From Advenella mimigardefordensis DPN7 (GTDB lineage: Bacteria > Pseudomonadota > Gammaproteobacteria > Burkholderiales > Burkholderiaceae_B), in assembly GCF_000521505.1 (NCBI RefSeq), contig NZ_CP003915.1, forward strand, positions 1,798,001 to 1,862,000: a stretch of DNA of 64,000 nucleotides, given 5' to 3'. The notes below the pieces were generated by a model, which saw only the letters and a program-made list of their open reading frames with translations, made no database searches and was not told the DNA's origin. A program made the position numbers and the translations under genes. This document shows, piece after piece, positions 1-9,746 of this stretch. Position 1 is the first letter of the stretch; each line of letters begins with the position of its first letter.

Positions 1-540
1 CAACAGTTACTGGTACTGGCCAGGGCTGATCCGGGGATTCGTCCTCAGGACGTTTTTACAAAAATAAATTTATGCGAGTGGGTGCAGAACGCCGGACTGG
101 AATGGGTGCCCAGGACGCGGCAGCATGGCGTTGACCTTTTTCTGGACGCCCCCGACACTCCGGTGTGGATAGACGGGGATGTATTGCTGCTGGAAGAGCT
201 GCTGGGCAATCTGATTGACAACGCCCTTAAGTACGCTCAGGGAGCCAGCAACATTACACTGACCGTAGGATCCAATCCGCCGTCGCTCACGGTGCGTGAT
301 AATGGTTGCGGCATTGATCCGGACGATGCGGCACAAATTTTCGATGCATTTTATCGTTCGCCCAAGGCGGGTGCCACGGGTACCGGTCTGGGGCTGACCA
401 TCGTGCGTGAAATTACACGCGCCCATGGTGCCTGGTGGAGCCTGCTGAGTCGACCGCAAATTCAGGGCACGCAGATTACCGTGATTTTTCCCGGGCCACG
501 TATCGGTACCCGTCTTACCCGTTCAAAGGTAGATCAATAA
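1..540 (+). CDS. Sensor histidine kinase, C-terminal part (partial at the window edge)
   Basis: The frame is open from the first base, so the gene begins outside the window; 179 codons are visible. They carry the ATP-binding half of a membrane sensor kinase: N-box (ELLGNLIDNALKYA), G1 box (DNGCGIDPDD) and G2 box (GTGLGLTIVREI). The layout resembles QseC/TctE-type kinases, which autophosphorylate on a histidine and pass the phosphate to a response regulator; the His box and sensor domain are not visible. Its TAA stop shares a base with the kup start codon, so the two are probably translationally coupled. The stimulus cannot be told from this fragment. Confidence 0.85.
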   Translation, partial: QQLLVLARADPGIRPQDVFTKINLCEWVQNAGLEWVPRTRQHGVDLFLDAPDTPVWIDGDVLLLEELLGNLIDNALKYAQGASNITLTVGSNPPSLTVRDNGCGIDPDDAAQIFDAFYRSPKAGATGTGLGLTIVREITRAHGAWWSLLSRPQIQGTQITVIFPGPRIGTRLTRSKVDQ

Positions 541-2420
541 TGCAGCAGGATTCAAAGAAGTCTCCGGGCGCAGGCATGCTGCTTGGCGCACTGGGCGTGG
601 TTTATGGTGATATCGGCACCAGCCCGCTGTACACCATTCAGGCCAGCCTGAATGGTGCCGGCGTTGGCGCAGGACAGGATGCGGTACTGGGGATCCTGTC
701 TATCCTGTTCTGGCTGGTCATGATCGTTGTCTCGGTCAAGTATGTCATTCTTGTGTTGCGTGCCGACAATAAGGGCGAGGGCGGGGTGCTGGCGCTGATG
801 GAACTGGCGATCCGCAATATCAAACCCCGATATCGACCTATCCTGCTGGTGCTTGGTATATTCGGTGCCTGCCTGTTCTACGGCGACAGTGTTATCACGC
901 CGGCCATTTCAGTCCTATCAGCGCTGGAGGGAATCAGTGTTATTTCAGATCGCTTTGATCAATGGATTCTGCCGCTGTCGGTCGTCATTATGATTGGCCT
1001 GTTCCTGATCCAGTCGCACGGCACCGGGCTGGTCGGTCGTCTATTCGGCCCGATCATGTTTATCTGGTTTCTCTCACTGGGCCTGCTGGGTATCTGGAAT
1101 ATTATCGACAATCCGGTGGTGCTGCTGGCACTCGAACCGATCTATGCCTTGCGCTTTATCATGCACGACCCGATACACAGTTTTTTGCTGCTTGGCTATG
1201 TTGTGCTGGCGCTCACGGGGGCTGAAGCGCTTTATGCCGATATGGGTCATTTCGGGCGGCCGGCAATCAGTCGGGCCTGGTTCTGGTTTGTGCTGCCCGC
1301 CTTGCTGCTGTGTTATTTCGGTCAGGGTGCCATGGTGATTCAGAACCCGGCCGCTGCGAAGAATCCGTTTTTCATGTCCGTGCCGGTCTGGGGGCAAATT
1401 CCCATGGTTATTCTGGCCACCATGGCAACGGTTATTGCCTCGCAGGCGGTTATTTCAGGCGCGTTTTCGGTCACGCGCCAGGCCGTGCAGATCGGTTTGT
1501 GGCCGCGCATGGACATACGTCATACCTCGAGCGAAGAGGAAGGACAGATTTACATGCCACGGGTTAACGGGCTGCTGTTTGTTGCCGTGATCGTGCTTGT
1601 GCTGGTATTCCAGAGCTCCGAGAAACTGGCTCACGCCTACGGCTTTGCGGTGACGGGTACGATGCTTACCACGTCCATTCTCGCCTTCAGCGTGATGCCG
1701 GGCATGTATAAGGGGTTTCGCCGGGTCCTTATCTATGCGCTGCTTTGCCTTTTTCTGATTATTGACGTGCTGCTGTTTTCCGCCAATGCGATCAAAATTG
1801 AAGAGGGCGGCTGGTTACCATTGATTATTGCGCTGGGGCTGTTTACATTGATGATGACCTGGCGCAAGGGACGGGAAAGGCTGGAGCGGATTGATATTGA
1901 CGAGGCCCAGCAGCTCAAGCCATTTCTGAATATGCTGTTGCACGATACTGTGCCCCGTGTTCCCGGTACGGCCGTGTTCATGCATTCAAACCCGCAGCGT
2001 GTGCCATCAGCCCTTTTGCATAATCTGAAGCACAACAAAGTGTTGCATCAGCAGCTGGTCTTTTTGTCTGTGAAAAGCACTGATGTGCCTTTTGTTTCAC
2101 AGGAAGACCGATTCGTGATTTCCGAGGTGAACACCAATGCCTGGCAGGTCACGGCAACTTATGGGTTCAAGCAGGAGCCCAATGTACCGGAATTGCTTGA
2201 GCAGGTTCATGCCGCGCACCCGCAGATTGATCTGTCGCCGATGGTGGTGTCGTATTTCATGTCGCGCCAGACGATTATGGTGTCAAACCGCGCACCACTC
2301 ATCAAGCGCTACCGGCGCAGGCTGTTCGCCTTTATGTCCCGCAATGCCGCGCGTAGCACGCGCTTTTATAAGATACCGCCTAACCGGGTTATCGAAATGG
2401 GCATACAGGTGGAACTCTAG
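540..2420 (+). CDS. kup: Low-affinity K+/H+ symporter Kup
   Basis: A 626-residue inner-membrane protein, the usual length for Kup/HAK/KUP potassium transporters. The N-terminal signature (LGALGVVYGDIGTSPLYT) is present, followed by about 12 hydrophobic segments and a soluble C-terminal domain of about 180 residues. The frame is open upstream to 435, but the start at 540 is preferred because homologues begin a few residues before the signature and this ATG overlaps the upstream stop as TAATG. Family knowledge: proton-coupled K+ uptake, mainly at low pH. The unusual point is the coupling to a sensor-kinase gene. Confidence 0.95.
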   Translation: MQQDSKKSPGAGMLLGALGVVYGDIGTSPLYTIQASLNGAGVGAGQDAVLGILSILFWLVMIVVSVKYVILVLRADNKGEGGVLALMELAIRNIKPRYRPILLVLGIFGACLFYGDSVITPAISVLSALEGISVISDRFDQWILPLSVVIMIGLFLIQSHGTGLVGRLFGPIMFIWFLSLGLLGIWNIIDNPVVLLALEPIYALRFIMHDPIHSFLLLGYVVLALTGAEALYADMGHFGRPAISRAWFWFVLPALLLCYFGQGAMVIQNPAAAKNPFFMSVPVWGQIPMVILATMATVIASQAVISGAFSVTRQAVQIGLWPRMDIRHTSSEEEGQIYMPRVNGLLFVAVIVLVLVFQSSEKLAHAYGFAVTGTMLTTSILAFSVMPGMYKGFRRVLIYALLCLFLIIDVLLFSANAIKIEEGGWLPLIIALGLFTLMMTWRKGRERLERIDIDEAQQLKPFLNMLLHDTVPRVPGTAVFMHSNPQRVPSALLHNLKHNKVLHQQLVFLSVKSTDVPFVSQEDRFVISEVNTNAWQVTATYGFKQEPNVPELLEQVHAAHPQIDLSPMVVSYFMSRQTIMVSNRAPLIKRYRRRLFAFMSRNAARSTRFYKIPPNRVIEMGIQVEL

Positions 2421-2540
2421 CCTGGCATATTCGGCGCTCACCCTTGACGCATACCAGGATGATTTCGGTAAACGTGAGTGAAGGCCACGGCTACACTTAG
2501 CGGCAAATACCTCGCTATGCCTGGCCAACACCGCAGCCAT

Positions 2541-2568
2541 AAAGCAAAACCGCCGGCAATGCCGGCGG
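2541..2568 (-). terminator. Rho-independent terminator of argG
   Basis: Read on the minus strand there is a perfect 8-bp stem (CCGCCGGC/GCCGGCGG, loop ATT) followed by TTTTGCTTT, 27 bp past the argG stop. On the plus strand the T-run is poor, so it serves kup weakly at best. Confidence 0.85.
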
Positions 2569-2594
2569 CTTGTGGCTTTCCGAAGCGCAGCCGC

Positions 2595-3815
2595 TTATTT
2601 ACGACCGGCTGTGGTTTCAATGCGCATACGCAGCGCATTCAGTTTGATGAAGCCACCTGCATCTGCCTGATTGTACGCACCACCATCATCGTCAAATGTG
2701 GCGATGGTTTTGTCAAACAGCGTGTCTTTGGAATCACGGGCGACGGTATAGACGTTGCCTTTGTACAGTTTCAGGCGGACCCAGCCGTTAACGGACTGTT
2801 GTGAGTGATCAATCAGCACCTGCAACGCTTTGCGTTCAGGAGACCACCAGTAGCCGTTGTAGACCAAAGCCGCATAGCGGGGCATCAGATCGTCTTTCAG
2901 GTGAGCCACTTCACGATCAAGCGTGATGGACTCAATGGCGCGATGGCCACGCAGCATGATGGTGCCGCCCGGGGTTTCGTAGCAGCCGCGGGACTTCATG
3001 CCCACATAGCGGTTTTCGACAAGGTCAAGACGGCCGATGCCGTGCTTGCCGCCGAGTTCGTTCAGTTTGGTCAGCACCTGGGCTGGCGTGAGTTTCTCGC
3101 CATTGATGCTGACGATGTCGCCACGTTCGTATTCCAGATCCACGTATTCCGGTGTATCGGGCGCCTGCTCGGGAGAGACGGTCCAGCGCCACATGCTTTC
3201 TTCTGCTTCGGCCTTGGGATCTTCCAGATGGCGGCCTTCAAAGCTGATGTGCAGCAGATTGGCGTCCATGGAATAGGGTGCGCCCCCATTCTTGTGCTTC
3301 ATATCAATTTCAATGCCGGCTTTTTCCGCATAGGACAGCAGTTTTTCGCGTGACAGCAGATCCCACTCGCGCCATGGTGCAATGACCTTGATCGCGGGGT
3401 TCAGAGCGTAATAGCCCAGTTCGAAACGAACCTGGTCGTTGCCTTTGCCGGTGGCACCGTGAGAGACGGCATCAGCCCCCACTTGCTGGGCAATTTCAAT
3501 CTGACGCTTGGCGATCAGCGGACGGGCGATAGAGGTACCCAGCAGATATTCGCCTTCGTAGACGGCGTTGGCGCGAAACATGGGGAAAACGAAATCACGT
3601 ACGAACTCTTCGCGCAAATCGTCAATGAAAATGTTCTCGGGCTTGATACCGAATTTTTCAGCCTTGCGTCGTGCGGGCTCGAGTTCTTCGCCCTGTCCGA
3701 TATCGGCGGTAAATGTAATAACTTCACACTGGTAAGTGTCTTGTAGCCATTTCAGAATGACTGAGGTATCAAGACCGCCGGAGTAGGCGAGAACAACTTT
3801 TTTGACTTCGCTCAT
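2595..3815 (-). CDS. argG: Argininosuccinate synthase
   Basis: A 406-residue protein with the PP-loop ATP pyrophosphatase motif near the N-terminus (AYSGGLDTS, residues 10-18) and the family's characteristic interior ([25 protein letters not shown]). It joins citrulline and aspartate with ATP to give argininosuccinate, the penultimate step of arginine synthesis, in the cytoplasm. It lies downstream of argF on the same strand, about 200 bp away, so the two steps that follow ornithine are adjacent. The Shine-Dalgarno before the ATG is weak. Length and motifs are typical. Confidence 0.97.
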   Translation of the reverse strand: MSEVKKVVLAYSGGLDTSVILKWLQDTYQCEVITFTADIGQGEELEPARRKAEKFGIKPENIFIDDLREEFVRDFVFPMFRANAVYEGEYLLGTSIARPLIAKRQIEIAQQVGADAVSHGATGKGNDQVRFELGYYALNPAIKVIAPWREWDLLSREKLLSYAEKAGIEIDMKHKNGGAPYSMDANLLHISFEGRHLEDPKAEAEESMWRWTVSPEQAPDTPEYVDLEYERGDIVSINGEKLTPAQVLTKLNELGGKHGIGRLDLVENRYVGMKSRGCYETPGGTIMLRGHRAIESITLDREVAHLKDDLMPRYAALVYNGYWWSPERKALQVLIDHSQQSVNGWVRLKLYKGNVYTVARDSKDTLFDKTIATFDDDGGAYNQADAGGFIKLNALRMRIETTAGRK

Positions 3816-4012
3816 TAGGAACTCGTATATTTAGCAGGTTGTGAGAAATAGCGCGATTGTCTGGTTAAGGCGGGCTATCGGCGTTCCGGTAGCGCGTGCC
3901 GCTGCTGCATCAGGGGGGTGCCGGCCATATTGCCGTACAACCGTTGCTGCAGCACGCGTTCAGATGCGACGCATAGACGGTATTTTAGCGCGTTTCAGGA
4001 TCGCTGACAGTC

Positions 4013-4963
4013 TCAGGCTTGTGCGTCGGGCAATCGTCCAAGCAGCAGGAACTCCATCAGGGCCTTTTGCGCATGCAGGCGGTTTTCCGCTTCGTCCCAG
4101 ACAACGCTTTGCGGACCGTCAATCACCTCGCCGGTGACTTCTTCGCCGCGATGTGCGGGCAGGCAGTGCATAAACAGTGCATCTGATTCTGCGGCCTGCA
4201 TGACCTGGCTGTTGACCTGCCAGTTTTTGAATGCGCGCTTGCGTTTTTCGTTTTCCTCTTCGTAACCCATGCTGGTCCACACATCGGTGGTGACCAGGCT
4301 GGCACCGCGGCATGCTTCGGTCGGGTCGTCAAACTGTTCCAGTACATCGCCGGAGACTCCAGCGATACGGTCTGCTTCCAGGCGATAGCCCTTTGGCGCA
4401 GAGACATGCATTTTGAATCCAAGCAATTGCGCTGCCTGAATCCAGGTGTAGGCCATATTGTTGGCATCGCCAATCCAGGCAACCGTTTTTCCCTTGATGG
4501 CGCCGCGATGCTCCATGTAAGTGAGGATATCGGCAAGGATCTGGCATGGATGATATTCGTTGGTCAGGCCGTTAATAACCGGTACCCGTGAGTGGGCGGC
4601 AAAGCGTTCAATACGCGTTTGTTCAAAGGTACGAATCATGACAATGTCGACCATCCGCGAGATCACTCTTGCGGTATCTTCTATGGGCTCGGAACGACCC
4701 AGTTGCGAATCGGTGGTTGTCAGGTGAATCACCGAACCGCCCATTTGGTACATGCCGGCTTCGAACGATACGCGGGTACGGGTGCTGGCTTTTTCAAAAA
4801 CCATCGCCAGCGTACGATCGTGCAGCGGCATATGTGGCTCGTATCGTTTGAATTTGCTTTTGATGATCAGCGCGCGATTGAGCACGTAGAGGAGTTCATC
4901 AGAGGTAAAGTCTTTGATCTGCAGGAAATGCCGCATCGGGCCGGTCGATTGCAAGTTTGTCAT
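4013..4963 (-). CDS. argF: Ornithine carbamoyltransferase
   Basis: A 316-residue anabolic ornithine carbamoyltransferase. The carbamoyl-phosphate loop STRTR is at residues 60-64, followed by the conserved HPCQ and the C-terminal HCLPAHRGEEV motif that binds ornithine. It converts carbamoyl phosphate and ornithine to citrulline, the substrate of the neighbouring argG product. Nothing is odd in length or motifs. The 286 bp upstream separate it from the divergent DUF3579 gene and should hold both promoters; I could not recognise an ArgR box with confidence. Confidence 0.97.
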   Translation of the reverse strand: MTNLQSTGPMRHFLQIKDFTSDELLYVLNRALIIKSKFKRYEPHMPLHDRTLAMVFEKASTRTRVSFEAGMYQMGGSVIHLTTTDSQLGRSEPIEDTARVISRMVDIVMIRTFEQTRIERFAAHSRVPVINGLTNEYHPCQILADILTYMEHRGAIKGKTVAWIGDANNMAYTWIQAAQLLGFKMHVSAPKGYRLEADRIAGVSGDVLEQFDDPTEACRGASLVTTDVWTSMGYEEENEKRKRAFKNWQVNSQVMQAAESDALFMHCLPAHRGEEVTGEVIDGPQSVVWDEAENRLHAQKALMEFLLLGRLPDAQA

Positions 4964-5249
4964 GGCAGAATGATTCAGTCGCTAACGTAAACAAATAAAC
5001 AGTAAAAACAAACGGAACAAGGTTTTACACAGAACAATAAAAAATAAAATACGACTCCCGGCAGCTCCTGTGAGAGAGACACCAGGCGTTTGTCCTGAGA
5101 GGGAATGGGCGGGTTCGGGCGACGGGGTATATCTGTGGTTTCTTTCATATAACCCGTCAAATTGCCGGTGCCGCCAGACGCTATCATATACAATTCTGTC
5201 TTTAGTATATCTTTGTTCTCTGGCGGTTTTTATCGCAGGAGACTTTTTC

Positions 5250-5549
5250 TTGAAGATAATTGAAGTGCAACAGTTAATTATCCACGGGGTTACCGAAGAA
5301 GGCCAGCGCTTTCGCCCAAGCGACTGGGCGGAAAGGCTCGCCGGCGTGATGTCGCACTTTCGCCCAGGCGGCAATGTTGGGCCGGGAAATCACATCACCT
5401 ATTCGCCTTATGTGGTACCTAATAATATTGATGGCGTCAAATGCGTGATTGTGGACTTTCGCCTGCGTGAACTTGAGCCGCTGGCGTGGAAATTTGTCGC
5501 TGATTTTGCCAAAGACAATAAGCTCAAAACATCTGAGCGAACACTCTGA
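5250..5549 (+). CDS. DUF3579 family protein
   Basis: A 99-residue protein with the conserved DUF3579 pattern (GVTEEGQRFRPSDWAERLAGVMS, then YSPYV and GVKCVIVDFRLRELEPLA). The frame is open far upstream, but the best start is the TTG at 5250: AGGAGA lies 7 bases before it and the product then has the usual family length of about 100 residues. The family is small, cytoplasmic and common in betaproteobacteria; its function is not known to me. It stands divergent from argF. Confidence 0.85.
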   Translation: MKIIEVQQLIIHGVTEEGQRFRPSDWAERLAGVMSHFRPGGNVGPGNHITYSPYVVPNNIDGVKCVIVDFRLRELEPLAWKFVADFAKDNKLKTSERTL

Positions 5550-6092
5550 ATCATTTTTCCCGAACGTCCTGTTCATTTATTCCAGCCTCTATTTATTCCA
5601 GCCTCGCCTGATCTGTCCCTGCGCTCTGATTGAGTGATGTCAATAGGGGGGGGCGCGGGGTGATTGTGCGTGTCCGATTGATTGCGTGTTGCCATAGGAA
5701 ATGGTGGGCAATGAATTGAGGGCAATGGTGGGTAATGGCCGGGTAGGAGAGGTAGGAGAGGTAGTGTGGCTGGTTTCTTCAGGCGCAGCTAATCGTCGCG
5801 AAGGCCGTGGGGCGGAAAACGCGACTTGTTCCGAGCGAATCAGGAGCGAATGAGCTCGGACAGCTCAGCTCAATGGCGAAGGGAAGACCCGGGGATTGTG
5901 GGTTTGGTGTGGTGTTTCAGGGACCAGGGATGGTGTTTCAATGAAACCCGACAAAGCATAAAGCGCGGCTTAAAGCCACGCTTTATGATTACCATTGACG
6001 CAAACCGTTAAGCTTGCCGGTACTTGGGGAGCGTTGCGTATTTCGCGCGCTATCGCCTACTTGCCCCGGCAAGGTACTGCCAGTGATGCAAA
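5550..6092. other. Long intergenic region, degenerate G-rich sequence
   Basis: No convincing gene. It contains a run of eight G at 5646-5653, short degenerate direct repeats (variants of ATGGTGGGTAATG around 5702-5735, and GTAGGAGAG repeated around 5743-5763), and one inverted repeat listed separately. An open frame at 5826-6011 has no Shine-Dalgarno and no recognisable product. Confidence 0.6.
5958..5986 (-). terminator. Possible rpsT terminator hairpin
   Basis: A 12-bp inverted repeat with one mismatch (ATAAAGCGCGGC / GCCACGCTTTAT, loop TTAAA) lies about 107 bp past the rpsT stop. There is no clear T-run, so the call is tentative. Confidence 0.4.
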
Positions 6093-6359
6093 TCAGGCGC
6101 TGATGGCGCGGATAGCAGCAGACAGGCGGCTTTTATGACGGGCAGCTTTGTTTTTGTGGATGATTTTTTTGTCGGCTACGCGATCGATAACGCTGGTTGC
6201 TTTAGCAAACACTTCGTTTGCAGCAGCCTGGTCGCCGGCAGCAATTGCCTGACGTACGCGTTTAACTGACGTGCGCAGCAGTGAGCGCAGGCTGGAATTG
6301 TGTTTGTTACGAGCAACGGATTGACGTGCACGTTTGCGTGCTTGTGCAGTATTGGCCAT
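6093..6359 (-). CDS. rpsT: 30S ribosomal protein S20
   Basis: An 88-residue, very basic protein with the typical S20 start ([13 protein letters not shown]) and the conserved end ([14 protein letters not shown]). It binds 16S rRNA in the small subunit. It is transcribed away from murJ, its usual neighbour in many betaproteobacteria, and has its own promoter-like sequence just upstream. Length is normal. Confidence 0.97.
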   Translation of the reverse strand: MANTAQARKRARQSVARNKHNSSLRSLLRTSVKRVRQAIAAGDQAAANEVFAKATSVIDRVADKKIIHKNKAARHKSRLSAAIRAISA

Positions 6360-6397
6360 GGTAGTTCTTTAATTAAGTTAATTCAGCAAAGTCTGGT

Positions 6398-6425
6398 AGT
6401 TTAGCATATTCATAGGGTTATGCAA
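6398..6425 (-). promoter_or_regulatory. Candidate sigma-70 promoter of rpsT
   Basis: On the minus strand TTGCAT and TAAACT are separated by 16 bases, and the predicted start lies about 30 bp upstream of the rpsT ATG. This is a sequence match only. Confidence 0.5.
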
Positions 6426-6549
6426 GAAATCTGTGCAAAAACACTGGTTTACATCGAAATTTTGCTTATATTGTGCGCTCAGGACAACAGCAAGCCCGCA
6501 TTGTCGGCCGCCAATACACTAGGCCGCAACGCGACAGGCATGGGGTATG

Positions 6550-8163
6550 TTAGCGCCGGCGAGTGAAATCGGCCGGGCGAAATCCCACTATAAACAGTGC
6601 TGCAAAGTAAACCAGCCCGCAGGAAACCAGCAGGGTAATCAATGTCAGCAGGCGTGACAGGGTGAAGTTCAGGTGCGGGGGCAGCAGCTGCGCTAGCAGG
6701 CCATTGATCCAGGCGTTGATGGTGCCTGGTGTGAGGGCTGTCCAGCTCATATAGTGCTGCAAAAACAGGATCCATAAGGCCAGAATAATCACGGCAGGCG
6801 TCAGCCGCAGGAAAAAAGCCAGCCATCCTGCATGAGGCTGGTAAATGTTCTTGCGGCGCAGTCCCACCAGCAGGCATAGTGCGTTTGCTGTCGCCCCCAG
6901 CCCGATGGATAGCGCCAGGCCGGCGTGGTGGATAAGCGGAACGAAAATCACATTCATGATTTGCGTAAAAATAAGTACGCCAATGGCGATTTTTACCGGT
7001 GTACGAATATCCTGTTTGGCGTAGAAGCCAGGCGCCAGAATCTTGACGGCAAGAATGCCGATCAGTCCGACTGCGTAGGCCATGACAGACAGGCGGGTCT
7101 GCTGTACATCGGCGGCACTGAATGCCCCATAATTGAACAGGGTGGCCACCAGGGCGTCCGATGCCAGCGCCAGCCCAAGGGCAGCAGGTACGCCGAGCAG
7201 CAGCACCAGTTTCAGGCCCCAGTCGAGCAGGTGGCTATAGGCTTGCGTGTCCTGTTTGCTGTGCGCCGCCGACAGGCTGGGCAACAGAACCGTCCCCAGA
7301 GCAACGCCCAGCAGTGCTGTGGGAAACTCCATCAGCCGGTCTGCAAATGATAGCCAGGTGACGCTACCGGCGGGCAGCCAGGTCGCAATATTGGTATTAA
7401 TCAGAATGGATATCTGGGCGACCGACACGCCCAGTGTTGCCGGCCCCATCTGGCGGATAATCCTGCGCACCAGCGGATCGGCCCAGGCGTTTTTAATATT
7501 GAATGACAGTCTGGGCGTTAGTCCCAGTTTTGCCAGGGCGGCCCACTGCACAAGCAGTTGCGCGACACCGCCAAGCATGACGCCCACCGCCAGGGCATAA
7601 ACAGGTGTGCCAAACAGGCCGGTGAACAACAGACAGGCCGCAATCATCGACAGATTGAGCAGAATCGGCGTGAACGCGGGGATGGCAAACCGGCTCCACG
7701 TATTGAGTACGGCCGAAGCAAACGCCACCAGCGACATGCATAGAATATACGGGAACATCACCCGCGTCATCCACACCGCCGATTCGAATGCTGTATCAGA
7801 GGATGAGTGGGACATCCCGGTGGCCATGGCGGTGACAACCCATGGCGCGGCAATAATGCCCAGCACGGTGATCAGCATCAGTGCATAAAGCAGCACGATA
7901 AATACATGATCCAGCAGCACCTTGACCTTGTCCTGGCCGTGCCGGTTGCGTGCTTCGCCAAGTATGGGTACGAATGCCTGGGAGAATGCACCTTCTGCGA
8001 ACAGGCGGCGCAGCAGGTTGGGAATGCGGAATGCCACCCAGAACGCGTCGGTCAGCGGGCTGGCGCCGAAGGTTCGGGCGACCAGGATATCGCGGGCCAG
8101 GCCCGAAATGCGCGAAAGCAGGGTAAGGCCGCTGATGGTGGCGGCAGACCGTAAAAGACTCAT
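6550..8163 (-). CDS. murJ: Lipid II flippase MurJ (MviN)
   Basis: A polytopic inner-membrane protein of 537 residues with the family start (SLLRSAATISGLTLLSRISGLARD) and the conserved segment AFWVAFRIPNLLRRLFAEGAFSQAFVP. MurJ flips lipid-linked peptidoglycan precursor across the inner membrane. The frame reaches a TTG at 8184, but that lies inside a terminator T-run; the ATG at 8163 gives the normal N-terminus. The upstream dehydrogenase gene ends in a strong terminator 11 bp before this ATG, so murJ depends on readthrough or a promoter inside its neighbour. Confidence 0.95.
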   Translation of the reverse strand: MSLLRSAATISGLTLLSRISGLARDILVARTFGASPLTDAFWVAFRIPNLLRRLFAEGAFSQAFVPILGEARNRHGQDKVKVLLDHVFIVLLYALMLITVLGIIAAPWVVTAMATGMSHSSSDTAFESAVWMTRVMFPYILCMSLVAFASAVLNTWSRFAIPAFTPILLNLSMIAACLLFTGLFGTPVYALAVGVMLGGVAQLLVQWAALAKLGLTPRLSFNIKNAWADPLVRRIIRQMGPATLGVSVAQISILINTNIATWLPAGSVTWLSFADRLMEFPTALLGVALGTVLLPSLSAAHSKQDTQAYSHLLDWGLKLVLLLGVPAALGLALASDALVATLFNYGAFSAADVQQTRLSVMAYAVGLIGILAVKILAPGFYAKQDIRTPVKIAIGVLIFTQIMNVIFVPLIHHAGLALSIGLGATANALCLLVGLRRKNIYQPHAGWLAFFLRLTPAVIILALWILFLQHYMSWTALTPGTINAWINGLLAQLLPPHLNFTLSRLLTLITLLVSCGLVYFAALFIVGFRPADFTRRR

Positions 8164-8173
8164 GAGGTGTCGG

Positions 8174-8223
8174 AAAAAAAACAAGGCACGTGAATATTAC
8201 GCTTTTGGCGAACTCACGTGCCT
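8174..8223 (-). terminator. Rho-independent terminator after the dehydrogenase gene
   Basis: A perfect 10-bp inverted repeat (AGGCACGTGA / TCACGTGCCT, 20-base loop) is followed on the minus strand by TG and eight T. It begins 23 bp past the dehydrogenase stop and ends 11 bp before the murJ start. Confidence 0.85.
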
Positions 8224-8245
8224 GTGATCGGGATGACAGTAAAAA

Positions 8246-9004
8246 TTATTTTGGCGTAAGCCGGATGGCGCCGTCAAGCCGAATGGTCTCGCCGTTGATC
8301 ATTTCGTTGGTGATAATGCTATAGACCAGTTTGGCGTAGTCCTGTGGCGTTCCCAGGCGTGATGGGAAGGGGATATTTGCTGCCAGCGAATCCTGTACTT
8401 CCTGGGGCATGCCGAAAATCATGGGCGTGCCGAAAATACCGGGAGCGATGGTGTTGCAGCGGATGCCCGAACGAGCCAGGTCGCGCGCAACCGGTAAGGT
8501 CATACCAACCACACCGGCTTTAGAGGCCGAATAGGCGGCCTGGCCGATCTGCCCTTCATAGGCGGCGACTGAGGCCGTATTGATAATGACGCCACGTTCT
8601 CCGGTGGATTCCGGCTCGTTGTTGTTCATGGCGGTGGCCGCCATGCGCAACATATTGAAGGAACCGATCAGATTGACTGCGATGACTTTCTGGAAAAGAT
8701 CCAGGGGATGGGCCCCGGTTTTACTGACGGTGCGTGAAGCAGGTGCGATGCCGGCGCAGTTGACCAGGCCGACCAGTTTGCCGGCCGCCGTGGCCGCGTT
8801 GACGACCGTATTGGCGTCTTCTTCGCGGGTCACGTCGCAGTGCACGTATTGCTGCTTCAGCTCAGCGGCAAGTTGCTGGCCCGGTTCGTCCTGAACATCG
8901 GCGATGATAACCTTCGCACCCTGTTCAACCAGCATTCTTGCGGTGCCGGCGCCCAGGCCGGAGGCACCACCGGTAACGATAAAAACCTTATCCCTGATTT
9001 CCAT
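8246..9004 (-). CDS. Short-chain dehydrogenase, 3-hydroxyacyl-CoA dehydrogenase type II-like
   Basis: A 252-residue Rossmann-fold SDR. The cofactor motif TGGASGLG is at residues 11-18, NCAG at 82-85, catalytic Ser near 145 and the YSASK pair at Tyr158/Lys162. The acidic residue after beta-2 (IIADV) suggests NAD(H) preference. Closest in character to the HSD17B10/FadB2 group, which oxidises 3-hydroxyacyl-CoA in beta-oxidation; the exact substrate is inference. It lies 17 bp downstream of adk on the same strand and ends in its own terminator. Confidence 0.85.
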   Translation of the reverse strand: MEIRDKVFIVTGGASGLGAGTARMLVEQGAKVIIADVQDEPGQQLAAELKQQYVHCDVTREEDANTVVNAATAAGKLVGLVNCAGIAPASRTVSKTGAHPLDLFQKVIAVNLIGSFNMLRMAATAMNNNEPESTGERGVIINTASVAAYEGQIGQAAYSASKAGVVGMTLPVARDLARSGIRCNTIAPGIFGTPMIFGMPQEVQDSLAANIPFPSRLGTPQDYAKLVYSIITNEMINGETIRLDGAIRLTPK

Positions 9005-9021
9005 GTCTTGTCCTCGCGATA

Positions 9022-9726
<705 letters not shown>

Positions 9727-9746
9727 TTATATGATGCATTGCAAAA

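Noticed and set aside
5826..6011. 61-codon plus-strand frame in the G-rich spacer
   Set aside because: No ribosome site and no family; it overlaps the hairpin near rpsT.
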